Shown here: positions 16,018 to 25,245 of the stretch, in pieces
Numbering within the stretch: the stretch's first letter is position 1
Layout: every line of letters begins with the position of its first letter
Assembly: GCF_002982135.1 (NCBI RefSeq)
Contig: NZ_CP019981.1
Coordinates: 930,001 to 994,000, forward strand
Length of the DNA stretch: 64,000 nucleotides
From: Pediococcus inopinatus
GTDB lineage: Bacteria; Bacillota; Bacilli; Lactobacillales; Lactobacillaceae
Direction of reading: 5' to 3'
Program-made: the position numbers and the translations under genes
Notes under the pieces: generated by a model
Seen by the model: the letters and a program-made list of their open reading frames with translations, nothing else
What the model was told of the DNA's origin: nothing
The model's database searches: none

Positions 16018-16662
16018 TTAGAAGGTGTGAAAAGATACGCCACCTTGATAATTCATATCCATGTAAATATGTTTCTTGCGGTGTGAATTATTATAAGCAT
16101 TTAGTCGCCGGGCTACATGCTGAAAATATAGTGCTCCTGATCCTGCAACGGCGGTCGCAACTCCAGAAGACAACACAGTACTTACAATTCCAAGTCCAGT
16201 AAGAGTTTCAGCATGACTATAAAACCTATTCACAATATAATTCACTGCTGCATTTGTTTTAAAATAAACTCTTTCTCCCCACCAGAACCATTTGTGACTT
16301 AGTCCCTTAACAGAAGCTGATCGTGCCATAATTTGAGGAGTGTGTGTATTCTCGTTAATTTCTTTTGTTTCTGGATTAATAGTGTATCCATTTTTTCGGA
16401 TAGTATCGTTAGTGGTAGAAATTTGTGTTTCGATAATGTCTCTCAGATCTGGCGTAACCATCGATGTATTAAGAATAAATTGATTATCTTTTACTACCAC
16501 AAATTTGTCTACTTTTTCAACTTCTGACTGCGACAAAAATTGTTTCTCATTCCCCCCCTGTAACTGTTCTGCACCGGTTGTTGCAGCCTCAGCATATGTA
16601 ATTGATCCTCCAAACGACAACAAAATTGAAGCTACAATAATTTTAATTACTAGCTTTCTCAT
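16018..16662 (-). CDS. secreted protein of unknown function, candidate bacteriocin-like
   Basis: 214 residues. A signal peptide (MRKLVIKIIVASILLSFGG...YAEA, residues 1 to about 26) with likely cleavage after AEA precedes a polar region. The C-terminal 100 residues begin KWFWWGERVYF, have a hydrophobic glycine/alanine-rich helix (LTGLGIVSTVLSSGVATAV) and end HIYMDMNYQGG. A WWG-x-R-x-Y-F start, a central hydrophobic helix and a short D-x-N ending is a layout I associate with small secreted bacteriocin-like proteins of firmicutes, but I cannot assign a family. GGGGGGA ribosome site; an earlier ATG overlaps it. An IS3 element sits about 50 bp upstream and may have replaced its promoter. Confidence 0.65.
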   Translation of the reverse strand: MRKLVIKIIVASILLSFGGSITYAEAATTGAEQLQGGNEKQFLSQSEVEKVDKFVVVKDNQFILNTSMVTPDLRDIIETQISTTNDTIRKNGYTINPETKEINENTHTPQIMARSASVKGLSHKWFWWGERVYFKTNAAVNYIVNRFYSHAETLTGLGIVSTVLSSGVATAVAGSGALYFQHVARRLNAYNNSHRKKHIYMDMNYQGGVSFHTF

Positions 16663-16734
16663 AAAAAATCCCCCCATATTTTATTTTGTTAAAATGGATT
16701 TAGGTCAAGAATCTGGACACATTTTATGTATAAT

Positions 16735-17568
16735 TTAAGCGACTAATTTTTCCTTTTCATTTGGAGTTAAATAATCAATGCTACTGTGAATTCGAGCACT
16801 GTTATAAAAGCTCTCAATGTAGCTGAATATTGCAGCATTTGCTTCTTCAAAATCCTGATAATGGTGTTGGTAAACCTCTTCTTTTTTCAAACTGGCGTGA
16901 AATGATTCCAAACATGAATTGTCATAGGGACAGCCACGCTTGCTATAAGAATGGCGAATATGGTGTTGCGCTAAGATCTGTTCAAAGCCAGCACTGCGGT
17001 ACTGGCTACCCAGATCGGTATGCACAATTAAGTTATTAGTCGTCTTTCTAGTTTCAAAGGCTTGTTGAAAAGTGCTGATCACAAGATCAGCAGTCATATG
17101 ACGGCTGATTTTATGGGCAATGATTTTACGTGAATATAAATCCTGAATGCTTGATAAATAACACCAGCCATTGGCTTTGGTGTGAATATAAGTTATGTCT
17201 GCACACCACTTTTGATTTGGACTGGTTGTACGAAAATCTTGCGCGAGTATATTTGAATAATCAGTCGCATCAATATCATTAGTTTGTTGATAATGCCACT
17301 TCTTGCGCGTGATTGATTTTAACCCCATTTGGCGCATTAATCGTTGAACTAGCTTAATACTGGCAGTCTTACCTTCTTTTTGTAACGCTTTTAGAATTTT
17401 AGGTGCCCCGTAGATACGTCTAGAATTAAAGTAAATGCGTTTAATCGACTGGCTAAGTGTCTTACGACGCTTGGCTTGTGGCGATACATGATTCTGCTGA
17501 TGTTCATAGTAAGTTGAGCGTGGAACTGAGAGTACTTTACAGGTTTCTTTGATACTATGGTGCTTCAA
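16735..17568 (-). CDS. IS3-family transposase OrfB (DDE integrase core)
   Basis: 277 residues from the first ATG. DDE residues are in WCADITYI (near 140), VHTDLGSQY (near 205) and NSCLESFHASLKKE (near 240, with the K seven residues after E). The N-terminal part (VLSVPRSTYYEHQQ) is the IS3 helix-turn-helix type. The open frame continues upstream into the end of orfA, so the natural product is probably an OrfAB fusion made by -1 frameshifting. Confidence 0.93.
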   Translation of the reverse strand: MKHHSIKETCKVLSVPRSTYYEHQQNHVSPQAKRRKTLSQSIKRIYFNSRRIYGAPKILKALQKEGKTASIKLVQRLMRQMGLKSITRKKWHYQQTNDIDATDYSNILAQDFRTTSPNQKWCADITYIHTKANGWCYLSSIQDLYSRKIIAHKISRHMTADLVISTFQQAFETRKTTNNLIVHTDLGSQYRSAGFEQILAQHHIRHSYSKRGCPYDNSCLESFHASLKKEEVYQHHYQDFEEANAAIFSYIESFYNSARIHSSIDYLTPNEKEKLVA

Positions 17569-17603
17569 ATTAATATCAACGGCTGTCTGCCAGTCATCTG
17601 GGT

Positions 17604-17861
17604 TTACTTTTTGGCGAATATGGTTAAGGCTTTTTTTAAGATGTCATTCTCACTTTCTAGCTGTTTCAAACGTTTTTGCAACGCTAAAACATCTGATTTG
17701 GAAATTCCACTTCCTTTGTCTTCTTTATATAGATTAATCCATTTGTAAATAGTTACATTTGATACACCATATTCGTCTGTAAGATCAGCTACCGGGGCGC
17801 CATCCTGGTACAGCTTGACAATCATTTTTCTAAAATCTACTGAGTACTTTTTCTTGGTCAT
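17604..17861 (-). CDS. IS3-family transposase OrfA
   Basis: 85 residues. Helix-turn-helix (VADLTDEYGVSNVTIYKWINLY, about 24-45) followed by a leucine zipper (LALQKRLKQLESENDILKKAL, about 58-78), the standard OrfA plan. It ends IFAKK at the base run CCAAAAAGTAA, a likely -1 slippage point into orfB, whose frame reads QKVNPDDWQTAV across the join. Confidence 0.9.
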   Translation of the reverse strand: MTKKKYSVDFRKMIVKLYQDGAPVADLTDEYGVSNVTIYKWINLYKEDKGSGISKSDVLALQKRLKQLESENDILKKALTIFAKK

Positions 17862-18026
17862 AAAAACACAATCCTTCCTATTATGGAATTATACTAAATC
17901 GTGTCCATGATTTCATACTACCTTCAAAACGCTTTAATTGTATATCACTTAACCTCAAAAAACAATTCTATTTTAATACGTAAGTTATTTAAACGTTTAA
18001 AGTACCATCGCTATTATCTTCCCAAA

Positions 18027-18787
18027 TTGTTAAATTAAGTTAGAAAGAAGTTAATACCTCATCTGTGATATGTTTCATAAAAATTTTAATAGGCGTTTTA
18101 TAGCCTAAAGACTTACGTGAGATATGATTTCTTCTTGTACTGATTTGTTGAACAAATTCGTCAGATTAATCACAAAAATCTAACAACTTTTCAAGGCCCT
18201 CTTTTCGAAGAAGCCCATTATTATTTTCGTTAAGTCCTCGCTGATTAGGTGTACCAACTTGAGCAAAGTACGTACTAATATCGTGTTTGTTGGAAATTCC
18301 TTGCCAATCAGCAAATGCTGTATTTTTCATTGGTAACTGATGGACATCAAAATAACCACGTTTGAACATTCTGTAAAGTGTTCGAGCATTACAGCTAATC
18401 TGGTGTTCTGAACGACCGATGATCGTGTCAGGCGTCCAACCATCTTTTTATGCGTTCGTTAATGTAGTCAGTCTCGTCAACGGGCAAAATAATACGTTTG
18501 CGCCCACATTTGGCCTTGTTTTTGATGTAGCGTTCCTGATAATCAACAACGCTTAGGCCATCTTCTAAAGCGTGATAAACATGATAAATTGTTTGTTTTG
18601 AGCGCCTAAGGTGCTGAGATACTTTATAAGCTTTTTCACCATTTTTCCAGAATGCATATATAGTTGTGAGTTCAGTTGTGCTAAGATGTTTGTAGGTCAT
18701 TTGTGGTCATCACTTTCTATTTTATTAGCGTAGAATGAAAGCTTACCACAAATGGCTTTTTTGTTTTTTTCTAACTTAATTTTACAA
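18027..18787 (-). mobile_element. IS30-family remnant with internal deletion
   Basis: About 760 bp where about 1070 is usual. Ends are 20-bp inverted repeats with one mismatch (TTGTTAAATTAAGTTAGAAA at 18027-18046; TTTCTAACTTAATTTTACAA at 18768-18787). The transposase inside has lost its catalytic middle, so the copy cannot move on its own. Confidence 0.85.
18040..18700 (-). pseudogene. IS30-family transposase, broken
   Basis: The N-terminal 90 residues (MTYKHLSTTELTTIYAF... with the helix-turn-helix KVSQHLRRSKQTIYHVYHAL and KAKCGRKRIILP) are intact up to RIKRWLDA, where the frame is lost. A second frame resumes at MFKRGYFDVHQLPMK and jumps directly to the late segment (GISNKHDISTYFAQVGTPNQRGLNENNNG). 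The sequence between these, which holds the first Asp of the DDE triad, is deleted. The last part (HISRKSLGYKTPI, HITDEV) lies in a third frame near 18050-18130. Confidence 0.88.
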
Positions 18788-18798
18788 ACGGCGTACAA

Positions 18799-18845
18799 AA
18801 ATACTCGTACCCAATCAGAATTCTGTTTCTGAGTGAATACGAGTT
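18799..18845 (-). terminator. terminator of the flavin reductase gene
   Basis: Stem ACTCGTA/TACGAGT with an inner TCAGAA/TTCTGA-like hairpin, followed on the minus strand by ATTTTTG. Confidence 0.65.
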
Positions 18846-18898
18846 TAATTTCATTTTATTAATCTTTCAAAACATCTTACCTAAGCTTTGTCTCAATT

Positions 18899-19522
18899 TT
18901 ACTTTGGTCGTGTAATTCGATAAGTTTTTCCAAGATTTGCGTATTGGGGACCAGCTAATCTAGCAACCGGCTTTAAAGCCTTCGCATCGATATAATTCTT
19001 TTCTTGATTCAAAATTGTCTCGTCAAAATACATCTCAACAACTTTCAAAATAAACATATCGGTAATGATCTGATCATGAGCATCTTTAATAGGCACGTAT
19101 TGATAAACTTGGACTTCAAAACGAACCTTAGCAGCCTGCAACCCCGGAACTGCCACAAGTTTACTTTCAACTGTTTCTAAATTAGTGTCTGCCAACTCGG
19201 TTTCCTTGGCATCCAAACTGGCCGCAGTCTGATTCATTTTATGCACGAGCCCTTCCGAAACAACGTGAACAACCGCTTCTTTGGTATCGATCAAATTACG
19301 GGCAGTATCTTTTATGCTGCCATCTTCCTTCCGTAAAATTGAAACGGAAACAAGCGGTTCCTTGCCAGCAACACCACTAAAAAAGCTGAACGGTGCCAGA
19401 TTAATCACACTTTTATCCCGATTATAGGTTGTGATCCACGCAATCGGACGGGGAATCACGCTGCCACTAATAAGTTTGTAGGCTTCTTTAGCTGCTAAAT
19501 CCTGGCTATTTATTGAAATCAA
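18899..19522 (-). CDS. flavin reductase-like protein (FMN-binding split barrel)
   Basis: 207 residues from the TTG. The N-terminal YKLISGSVIPRPIAWITTYN and following INLAPFSFFSGV are the flavin-reductase/DIM6-NTAB signature that binds FMN and nicotinamide. Members reduce flavins for oxygenases or act on unknown electrophiles. A GTG three codons upstream lies one base after AAGGAGC; the TTG at nine bases is the better start. Single gene between an IS remnant and a MATE pump. Confidence 0.85.
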   Translation of the reverse strand: MISINSQDLAAKEAYKLISGSVIPRPIAWITTYNRDKSVINLAPFSFFSGVAGKEPLVSVSILRKEDGSIKDTARNLIDTKEAVVHVVSEGLVHKMNQTAASLDAKETELADTNLETVESKLVAVPGLQAAKVRFEVQVYQYVPIKDAHDQIITDMFILKVVEMYFDETILNQEKNYIDAKALKPVARLAGPQYANLGKTYRITRPK

Positions 19523-19603
19523 CTTGATCACGCTCCTTATTTTATGTAAGCAAGTGTAACTTATTTAACCACACTCTGGCAACTGATTCAGTTTTCAGAG
19601 TGT

Positions 19604-20923
19604 TTAAGCCAACAGCTGCTTATACAACCAAAATCCAATCAAGAAGGTTAGAACATCTGCCACCGGTTGAGCCACGATAACACCCTGAAAGCCAAACACG
19701 GCCGACAAAATTATAATTGCAATCGCAAAAATCACACCTTGCCGAGAAATTGCCATAACTAAAGCTCCAAGTGCTTTGCCAGCGGATTGAAAAATTGTCG
19801 TAAACACAAGGATTGCACCAATGAATGGGGCTGTTATCAAAAGCCACCGTAACATGATGGTACCCATGGAAATAACAGCAGCGTTACGCATGAATAATGC
19901 CATTATTTGTGGTGCAAAAATCATTAAAATCACTGCACAGATTAAGGCGTATACAACTTCAACCATAAAATCAAATCTCACAATATCTTTGAATCGCTGT
20001 TTATCTCCAGAACCATAATTATAACCAATCAACGGCTGTGCACCAAAGGCAAAACCAACCATAATCAACATCACGACCATGTATATTTTTAACACGATCC
20101 CCATTGATGCAATCGCCGTCGCCCCATAGGGAGCCAAATAATTATTTAACATCATGACTCCGAAGCTTTGCATAAAATTTGTCAACGAAGCTGGAATTCC
20201 AATACTTAAAACATCACGCATGGCAGTCTTCGAAACGTGCACCTTTTTAAGGGATAAAGAGAGTACCTGAGAATCTTTAATCATGAAATAAACCAACAAA
20301 GAAGTATTCAACATATAGCCAATTACATTTGCCAAACCAACGCCAATGGCTCCCCAGTGAAAACTAAACAGAAAAATTGGATCTAGGATAATTGTCAACA
20401 CCGTTCCTGAAATCGTTGCAATCATTGATTTGGTGGCTAACCCTTCCGTCCGAATAATATTACCGGGTACCAAAGACACAATAATAAAGACTGCCCCCAT
20501 TGCCAACATGCGGTAAAAATCGGCCGCATATTGATAAGTTTGTGAAGTCACCCCCATTACTCCCAAAATTGGCCGTTCAAACACCAACATTAAAACCGTT
20601 AAAAATAAGCTGAATACAATGGAACTGTAAAAACAAAAACTACTAAGGCGGGCACTTTCGTCATGTTTCTTTTTACCCAAAAGCCGTGAAATTGCTGCGC
20701 TCCCACCTAACCCAAAGATATCGCCGATTGCCAGCATAAATGAAAATAATGGGGTTCCTAATGCAATGCCAGCAACTAAGTCTGCATTACCAGTTTGTGC
20801 CACAAAAAATGTGTCAGCTAAATTGTAAATCATACTAGTAACCATGCCTAACACCACTGGCAAGGCGATCTTCATATACACCTTTGGAATTGGCGCATGC
20901 GCGAATAATTCATCCATATCCAT
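19604..20923 (-). CDS. MATE family multidrug efflux transporter
   Basis: 439 residues, 12 hydrophobic helices in two similar halves. The N-terminal stretch PKVYMKIALPVVLGMVTS and NLADTFFVAQTG are typical MATE opening helices, and the second half repeats the pattern (LSIGIPASLTNFMQSFG). MATE pumps export cationic drugs with Na+ or H+. RBS GGAGG 8 bases before ATG. A terminator hairpin lies just upstream, so it is transcribed separately from the SnoaL-like pseudogene. Confidence 0.92.
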   Translation of the reverse strand: MDMDELFAHAPIPKVYMKIALPVVLGMVTSMIYNLADTFFVAQTGNADLVAGIALGTPLFSFMLAIGDIFGLGGSAAISRLLGKKKHDESARLSSFCFYSSIVFSLFLTVLMLVFERPILGVMGVTSQTYQYAADFYRMLAMGAVFIIVSLVPGNIIRTEGLATKSMIATISGTVLTIILDPIFLFSFHWGAIGVGLANVIGYMLNTSLLVYFMIKDSQVLSLSLKKVHVSKTAMRDVLSIGIPASLTNFMQSFGVMMLNNYLAPYGATAIASMGIVLKIYMVVMLIMVGFAFGAQPLIGYNYGSGDKQRFKDIVRFDFMVEVVYALICAVILMIFAPQIMALFMRNAAVISMGTIMLRWLLITAPFIGAILVFTTIFQSAGKALGALVMAISRQGVIFAIAIIILSAVFGFQGVIVAQPVADVLTFLIGFWLYKQLLA

Positions 20924-20944
20924 AATTGTTTCCTCCTTCCATAA

Positions 20945-20998
20945 AAAAATCCCCAGCCAAAGTAACCTGAATCCGGTTGCTTTGCCCTGGGGTTTTAA
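20945..20998 (-). terminator. terminator between the SnoaL-like pseudogene and the MATE gene
   Basis: CCCCAG...CTGGGG outer stem with an inner CAAAG/CTTTG pairing, followed on the minus strand by seven Ts. It sits 20 bases before the MATE ribosome site, so it could also act as an attenuator. Confidence 0.7.
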
Positions 20999-21081
20999 TA
21001 CCTCTTACATTAACTCGATATTTCTCAATTAATTCTACTACTGGGTTTTATTTTTGTCCAACATTGTTTGAAAACGGCTTC

Positions 21082-21667
21082 TTACTTTTTAGTAGTGAGC
21101 CAATCCTCTGCTTTCGCATAGACCTTGGCAACATCATCCGGACGATCAATCCCCAGTAAATCGGAACTGATTTTTCCACCAGCAGCCTGACGAACATAAG
21201 CCAAAAATTGATATGAAGGACGTAATCCTTCAAGTTCTTTAGGATCAATTTTTAAAGTTGTCCCTGGCACGACTGGCCGTAAATTATCACTTTCGTTGAT
21301 TGAAATCATACTTGCAATCTTCCAATCTTGATCGCGTTTTTCCACCCGATAGATCAAACGACGGTAAGATTCAATTTCCATTAAAACACCTTTGACAATC
21401 ATCCGCATATGGGGTCGTTGTAGGTAATTCCACATAAGCTCGAGTGCCGTTTTGATGCACAACAGGAGTACTAATACTACCGAAAATTGAAAACTTAGGA
21501 TCAACTTCCGCAGGTTCCCCATGTAAAAAGCTGTCTAAACTACCAGCCTGCCAACTAGTTGCCACCGTCGAATCTGGGTAGTAGCAATCTGCTAATTCCT
21601 TAACGTGCCGTACTCGGTATAAACGTTCTCTGGCCACTAATTGACTAATTTCAGCGTAATCATTCAT
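21082..21667 (-). pseudogene. SnoaL/NTF2-like protein, frameshifted
   Basis: Frame one (MNDYAEISQLVARERLYRVR, about 90 useful residues) has the NTF2-like opening with a conserved early helix, and continues through ISTPVVHQNGTRAYVELPTT. The rest (RPHMRMIVKGVLMEIESYRR... WKIASMISI... EDWLTTKK) is in another frame. The shift is between about 21405 and 21425. Combined length is about 195 residues. The family covers small cone-shaped barrels including polyketide cyclases and dehydratases; function here is unknown. GGAGG seven bases before ATG. Confidence 0.75.
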
Positions 21668-21854
21668 AAAATTTCCTCCTAATTCTTAGATCGATAAGTT
21701 TCTTTTCTTTAAATAATATTCCGGCTAATTAAGTCCTCATACTAATTACCCATAGTATAAGTGTTTTTACACATGAATAGAAGAAACTTATGAAACGGAT
21801 TTCCTCTAAATGTCGCAATATAAAAAATTTAAATGTAGTCATAAAATAGACCTC

Positions 21855-21916
21855 TTGGCATCCAAGTTTAAGTGTTTATAATCAAATTAGATAAGTGAGT
21901 GATTACTCACTTATCT
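21855..21916 (+). promoter_or_regulatory. promoter and 28-bp palindromic operator of the ABC exporter operon
   Basis: TTGGCA (21855-21860) and TATAAT (21877-21882), 16 bp apart, are followed by a perfect 12-bp inverted repeat with a 4-bp centre (AGATAAGTGAGT, GATT, ACTCACTTATCT; 21889-21916). Position just downstream of the start site fits a repressor roadblock, most likely bound by the TetR encoded third in the operon. Confidence 0.85.
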
Positions 21917-21945
21917 AAAAAAACATTAGAGGAGATTATTTTTTT

Positions 21946-22671
21946 ATGAAAGAAGCAATAATTTCATTAACACACTTAATGAAAAAATTTAGTTCGCAAA
22001 CTGTTTTAAAAGATGTAACACTCGCTGTTAAACCAGGCGAAATAGTTGGCTTGATTGGCCCATCAGGTGCTGGAAAATCAACAATTATTAAAACTACGCT
22101 TGGAATGGAAGTTGCTGATGGTGGTTCCGCAACCGTGTTTGGTAAAACAATGCCTAACCGACAATTGCTTTCTAAAATTGGCTATATGGCTCAAACTGAT
22201 GCGCTTTATGACTCATTAACTGCTAAAGAAAACTTAGCTTTTTATGGAAGAATGAAAGGCCTTAATAAAACAGAGATTCAAAATGAAATTGAACATGTCA
22301 TTCGTGTCGTGGATTTGTCTCAAGACTTAAATAAACGAGTCAGTGGATATTCTGGTGGTATGATGCGTCGCCTTTCACTGGCAATTGCGCTACTAGGTAA
22401 TCCCAAATTATTAATTCTAGATGAACCAACTGTGGGTATCGATCCAGCCCTTCGTCGTCAAATTTGGCGAGAATTAGCGAAAATAAGAAATGAAGGTCGT
22501 GCCATTTTAATCACAACCCATGTCATGGATGAAGCTGAGCTAGTTGATAATGTGGCACTAATCCTGGATGGAAAAATTATGGCTTTTGACACTCCAAAAA
22601 AATTAAAACAACAATACCAGGTCAACACAATTGAAGATGTATTTTTGAAAGCAGAAGGTGTAGAAAAATGA
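21946..22671 (+). CDS. ABC transporter ATP-binding protein (drug/lipid exporter type)
   Basis: 241 residues. Walker A GPSGAGKST near residue 38, Q-loop MAQTD near 82, signature YSGGMMRR near 138, Walker B LLILDEPTVG near 158, and H-loop THVMDEAE near 193. The DrrA-like ending and partner permease fit an ABC-2 exporter. RBS GAGGAG. Its last codons overlap the permease start by four bases. The 28-bp palindrome upstream suggests induction by the substrate through the operon's TetR. Confidence 0.92.
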   Translation: MKEAIISLTHLMKKFSSQTVLKDVTLAVKPGEIVGLIGPSGAGKSTIIKTTLGMEVADGGSATVFGKTMPNRQLLSKIGYMAQTDALYDSLTAKENLAFYGRMKGLNKTEIQNEIEHVIRVVDLSQDLNKRVSGYSGGMMRRLSLAIALLGNPKLLILDEPTVGIDPALRRQIWRELAKIRNEGRAILITTHVMDEAELVDNVALILDGKIMAFDTPKKLKQQYQVNTIEDVFLKAEGVEK

Positions 22672-23885
22672 GAACAATTACAATTATGAACCGCGTTTTA
22701 AAAGAGCTTTTCCGAGATAAACGAACTTTAGCGTTGATGTTTTTGGCACCAATTTTAGTCCTAACTTTGATGAATGTCGTGTTTTCAAGCAATTCTTCCA
22801 CAACAGTCTCAATTGGCACAGTTTCAGTTTCGAAAAGTGTAAATTCTGATCTCAATAAGATTAAACATGTTAACGTTCAAAAATACGCAGATTATGCTTC
22901 AGCAAAAAAAGACTTAAAACAAAACAAACTAGATGCAATTATTCAAAAGGCGCATAATAAGTATACATTAACGCATGCAAATACCGATTCTAGCAAAACA
23001 ATTGCTGTTAAAATGGCTTTTAAAAGTGCCTTAACTGAAAGTAATATGAATGATCTTAAAAACAATTTACTGACTTCAACCACTGCACTAAAAAAAGTAC
23101 AAAAACAACTTGTGACAACTTCTTCTGCCTTGGCAAAATTGCAGGTACAAACTGCTAAAGCTAATAAGCAAAAATCAATCAATGAATCTACAAAATTACC
23201 CAATCAACCACAAAAAGAGACGTCAGTTAAACATGTTTCATCTCCTCAAGTGTTAAATAAATATGTATACGGGAATTCAGATACCGGTTTCTTCACTAAA
23301 ATCATTCCGATTTTAATGAGCTTCTTCGTTTTCTTCTTTGTCTTTCTAATTTCTGGCATGGCATTATTAAAAGAACGCACCAGTGGCACCTTGGATCGCC
23401 TGTTGGCAACTCCGGTCAAACGATCAGAAATCGTGTTTGGTTATATGTTAAGTTATGGTATTCTAGCAACCATTCAAACTATCACTATAGTGCTGTATAC
23501 GGTTTGGGTACTTGGTCTTCAAGTCATAGGAAATTTAGGTAGCGTAGTCTTTATCAATTTAATTTTGGCGTTAGTAGCGCTGGCTTTCGGAATCTTGATT
23601 TCTACTTTTGCCAATTCTGAATTCCAAATGATGCAATTTATTCCTGTTTTAATTATTCCTCAAATTTTCTTTTCGGGAATTATTCCGTTAGATACAATGG
23701 CGGATTGGGTAAAAGGTATTTCCTATGTTATGCCCATAAAATATTCTGGTGATGCCGTCTCAGATATTGTTATGCGTGGTACCCACATTACAGCGCTCGG
23801 ATCAAACATTGACATACTTTTTGGATTCTTGATCGTTTTAACTTTATTAAATATTATTGGTTTACGCCGTTATCATAAAGTATAG
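22668..23885 (+). CDS. ABC-2 type permease
   Basis: 405 residues. One N-terminal helix (LALMFLAPILVLTLMNVVF, about 19-37), a polar external region of about 170 residues with heptad-like stretches, then five helices from about residue 205. The motif LLKERTSGTLDRLLATPVKRSEI near 230 is characteristic of ABC-2 permeases of the YhfE/DrrB group. Works with the ATPase before it; ATGA overlap. Substrate is unknown, probably a toxic hydrophobic compound. Confidence 0.9.
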   Translation: MRTITIMNRVLKELFRDKRTLALMFLAPILVLTLMNVVFSSNSSTTVSIGTVSVSKSVNSDLNKIKHVNVQKYADYASAKKDLKQNKLDAIIQKAHNKYTLTHANTDSSKTIAVKMAFKSALTESNMNDLKNNLLTSTTALKKVQKQLVTTSSALAKLQVQTAKANKQKSINESTKLPNQPQKETSVKHVSSPQVLNKYVYGNSDTGFFTKIIPILMSFFVFFFVFLISGMALLKERTSGTLDRLLATPVKRSEIVFGYMLSYGILATIQTITIVLYTVWVLGLQVIGNLGSVVFINLILALVALAFGILISTFANSEFQMMQFIPVLIIPQIFFSGIIPLDTMADWVKGISYVMPIKYSGDAVSDIVMRGTHITALGSNIDILFGFLIVLTLLNIIGLRRYHKV

Positions 23886-23913
23886 TAATCTATATATATG
23901 GAGGACTCTCAAA

Positions 23914-24555
23914 ATGGATAACAATATATTTTTAAATTATCGCGAATGGCTTGCTGAACAAAAAATTCCCAAAGGAAAGCGATCCGTTTTGCTTGCAGGC
24001 CTTGATTTGTTTTCGCAGTATGGCTTTAACGGAACCTCAACAGCTCAAATAGCTACAAAAGCCGGAACTAGTCAAGCCACCATTTTTAAATACTTCAAAA
24101 CGAAGGAAGACTTATTATTGGCAATTATTCAACCCATCATCAAGAACTTGCTTCCCATTTACCAAAAAGATTTCTTGAATTCTTTAAATAAATTTACGAC
24201 CGTCAAAGATCTGATTCACTTCTTTATAAGAGATCGTTATCATTTCGTTTCTGTGAATATGGATGCCTTTATAATCATTTTTTCTGAATTTCTAACTAAT
24301 AAAAAGGTTCGGGATTTATTTATGCAACTTATTACTGCCTCTGCTCCTAAAATATCCGGAGCAGCATTCATGCAGAATCCACTTAAAAAACAGATTCGAC
24401 CGGAGTTGGATTCTTTAACGATTATCAGAACGATTCTTGGACAAATGATAATTTATCTTTTGCAACAAAAATATGCTCCAAAAATTACGACAGATTTAAA
24501 TCATGATTTAAATCTTATTGAAGAACAAATTACCCGTGCAATTAGCATTAACTAA
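23914..24555 (+). CDS. TetR family regulator of the ABC exporter
   Basis: 213 residues. Helix-turn-helix about residues 25-70 with AQIATKAGTSQATIFKYFKTKEDLLL, a textbook TetR recognition segment. It follows the permease by 28 bases with GGAGG nine bases before ATG, so it is autoregulated with the operon. The 28-bp palindrome before the ATPase gene is its probable operator. An upstream in-frame TTG within the permease end was rejected for lack of a ribosome site. Confidence 0.88.
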   Translation: MDNNIFLNYREWLAEQKIPKGKRSVLLAGLDLFSQYGFNGTSTAQIATKAGTSQATIFKYFKTKEDLLLAIIQPIIKNLLPIYQKDFLNSLNKFTTVKDLIHFFIRDRYHFVSVNMDAFIIIFSEFLTNKKVRDLFMQLITASAPKISGAAFMQNPLKKQIRPELDSLTIIRTILGQMIIYLLQQKYAPKITTDLNHDLNLIEEQITRAISIN

Positions 24556-24610
24556 AAAAGAATGAAGCCAAGATAATAATTTTGATATTATCCTTGGCTT
24601 CATTCTTTTT
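24554..24610. terminator. bidirectional terminator between the tetR and pyrE genes
   Basis: AAAGAATGAAGCCAAG and its complement with an inner ATAAT/ATTAT pairing and A/T runs on both sides, between convergent genes. Confidence 0.9.
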
Positions 24611-24618
24611 ACTTTTAT

Positions 24619-25227
24619 TTAACTACGCCATTTCTTTAAAATAGCTAATTCTTGGTCATTAACATAATTTTGTTTTTTAACTTCTTCAATTAGAATAGAA
24701 TAATTGGTCACCGTATCAAATTCAATTCGCGCATCTGCAAAATTTTTAGTGGCACTTGGAAGCTGATAACTAAAGATTCCGGCCACGCCTACCACTTTGG
24801 CGTCTGCATTTTGAACGGCTTTGACCGCTCCCAACACACTTTGGCCCGTTGAGATTAAATCATCAATCACTACAACTTTTTGACCAGGCTTTAAAACACC
24901 TTCAACCTGCTTGCCTTGTCCATGATCCTTTGGCTTAGAACGGACGTAAATCAACGGCAGATTCAACTTATCTGCGACCCATGCTGCATGCGGAATCCCA
25001 GCCGTTGCTGTCCCCGCAATTACTTCAGCCTCGGGGTAATTTTTTTGAATTAACTGAGCCAGTCCTTTACAAATCAAGTTTCGAACTTCTGGATATGAGA
25101 TGGTTAATCGATTGTCACAATAAATGGGGCTCTTCATCCCACTAGCCCATGTAAACGGATCATTTGGTCTTAGTGCAACAGCCTTAATTTCAAGCAACGA
25201 TTGGGCAACTTCTTGAGCGATTGTCAT
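24619..25227 (-). CDS. pyrE: orotate phosphoribosyltransferase
   Basis: 202 residues. The PRPP-binding motif VVVIDDLISTGQSV (residues about 118-131) and KSPIYCDNR near 35 are the PyrE marks. It makes orotidine 5'-phosphate from orotate and PRPP. It starts only 18 bases after carB; in the usual lactobacillus order pyrD and pyrF lie between. The ATG follows GGAGGAA; an ATG five codons earlier overlaps that site. Confidence 0.95.
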   Translation of the reverse strand: MTIAQEVAQSLLEIKAVALRPNDPFTWASGMKSPIYCDNRLTISYPEVRNLICKGLAQLIQKNYPEAEVIAGTATAGIPHAAWVADKLNLPLIYVRSKPKDHGQGKQVEGVLKPGQKVVVIDDLISTGQSVLGAVKAVQNADAKVVGVAGIFSYQLPSATKNFADARIEFDTVTNYSILIEEVKKQNYVNDQELAILKKWRS

Positions 25228-25245
25228 AGATAATTCCTCCATTTT

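Larger units (their letters stand above)
16714..17907 (-). mobile_element. IS3-family insertion sequence, intact coding region
   Basis: 1194 bp bounded by inverted ends starting TGGACAC (left TGGACACATTTTATGTATAA; right end, read inward, TGGACACGATTTAGTATAAT). It carries orfA and orfB on the minus strand. No matching 3-4 bp target duplication is seen (left ATC, right TGA), so the element may be old or one flank rearranged. Confidence 0.88.

Noticed and set aside
16714..18787. Composite transposon formed by the two adjacent IS elements
   Set aside because: The elements belong to different families (IS3 and IS30) and have no cargo between them.
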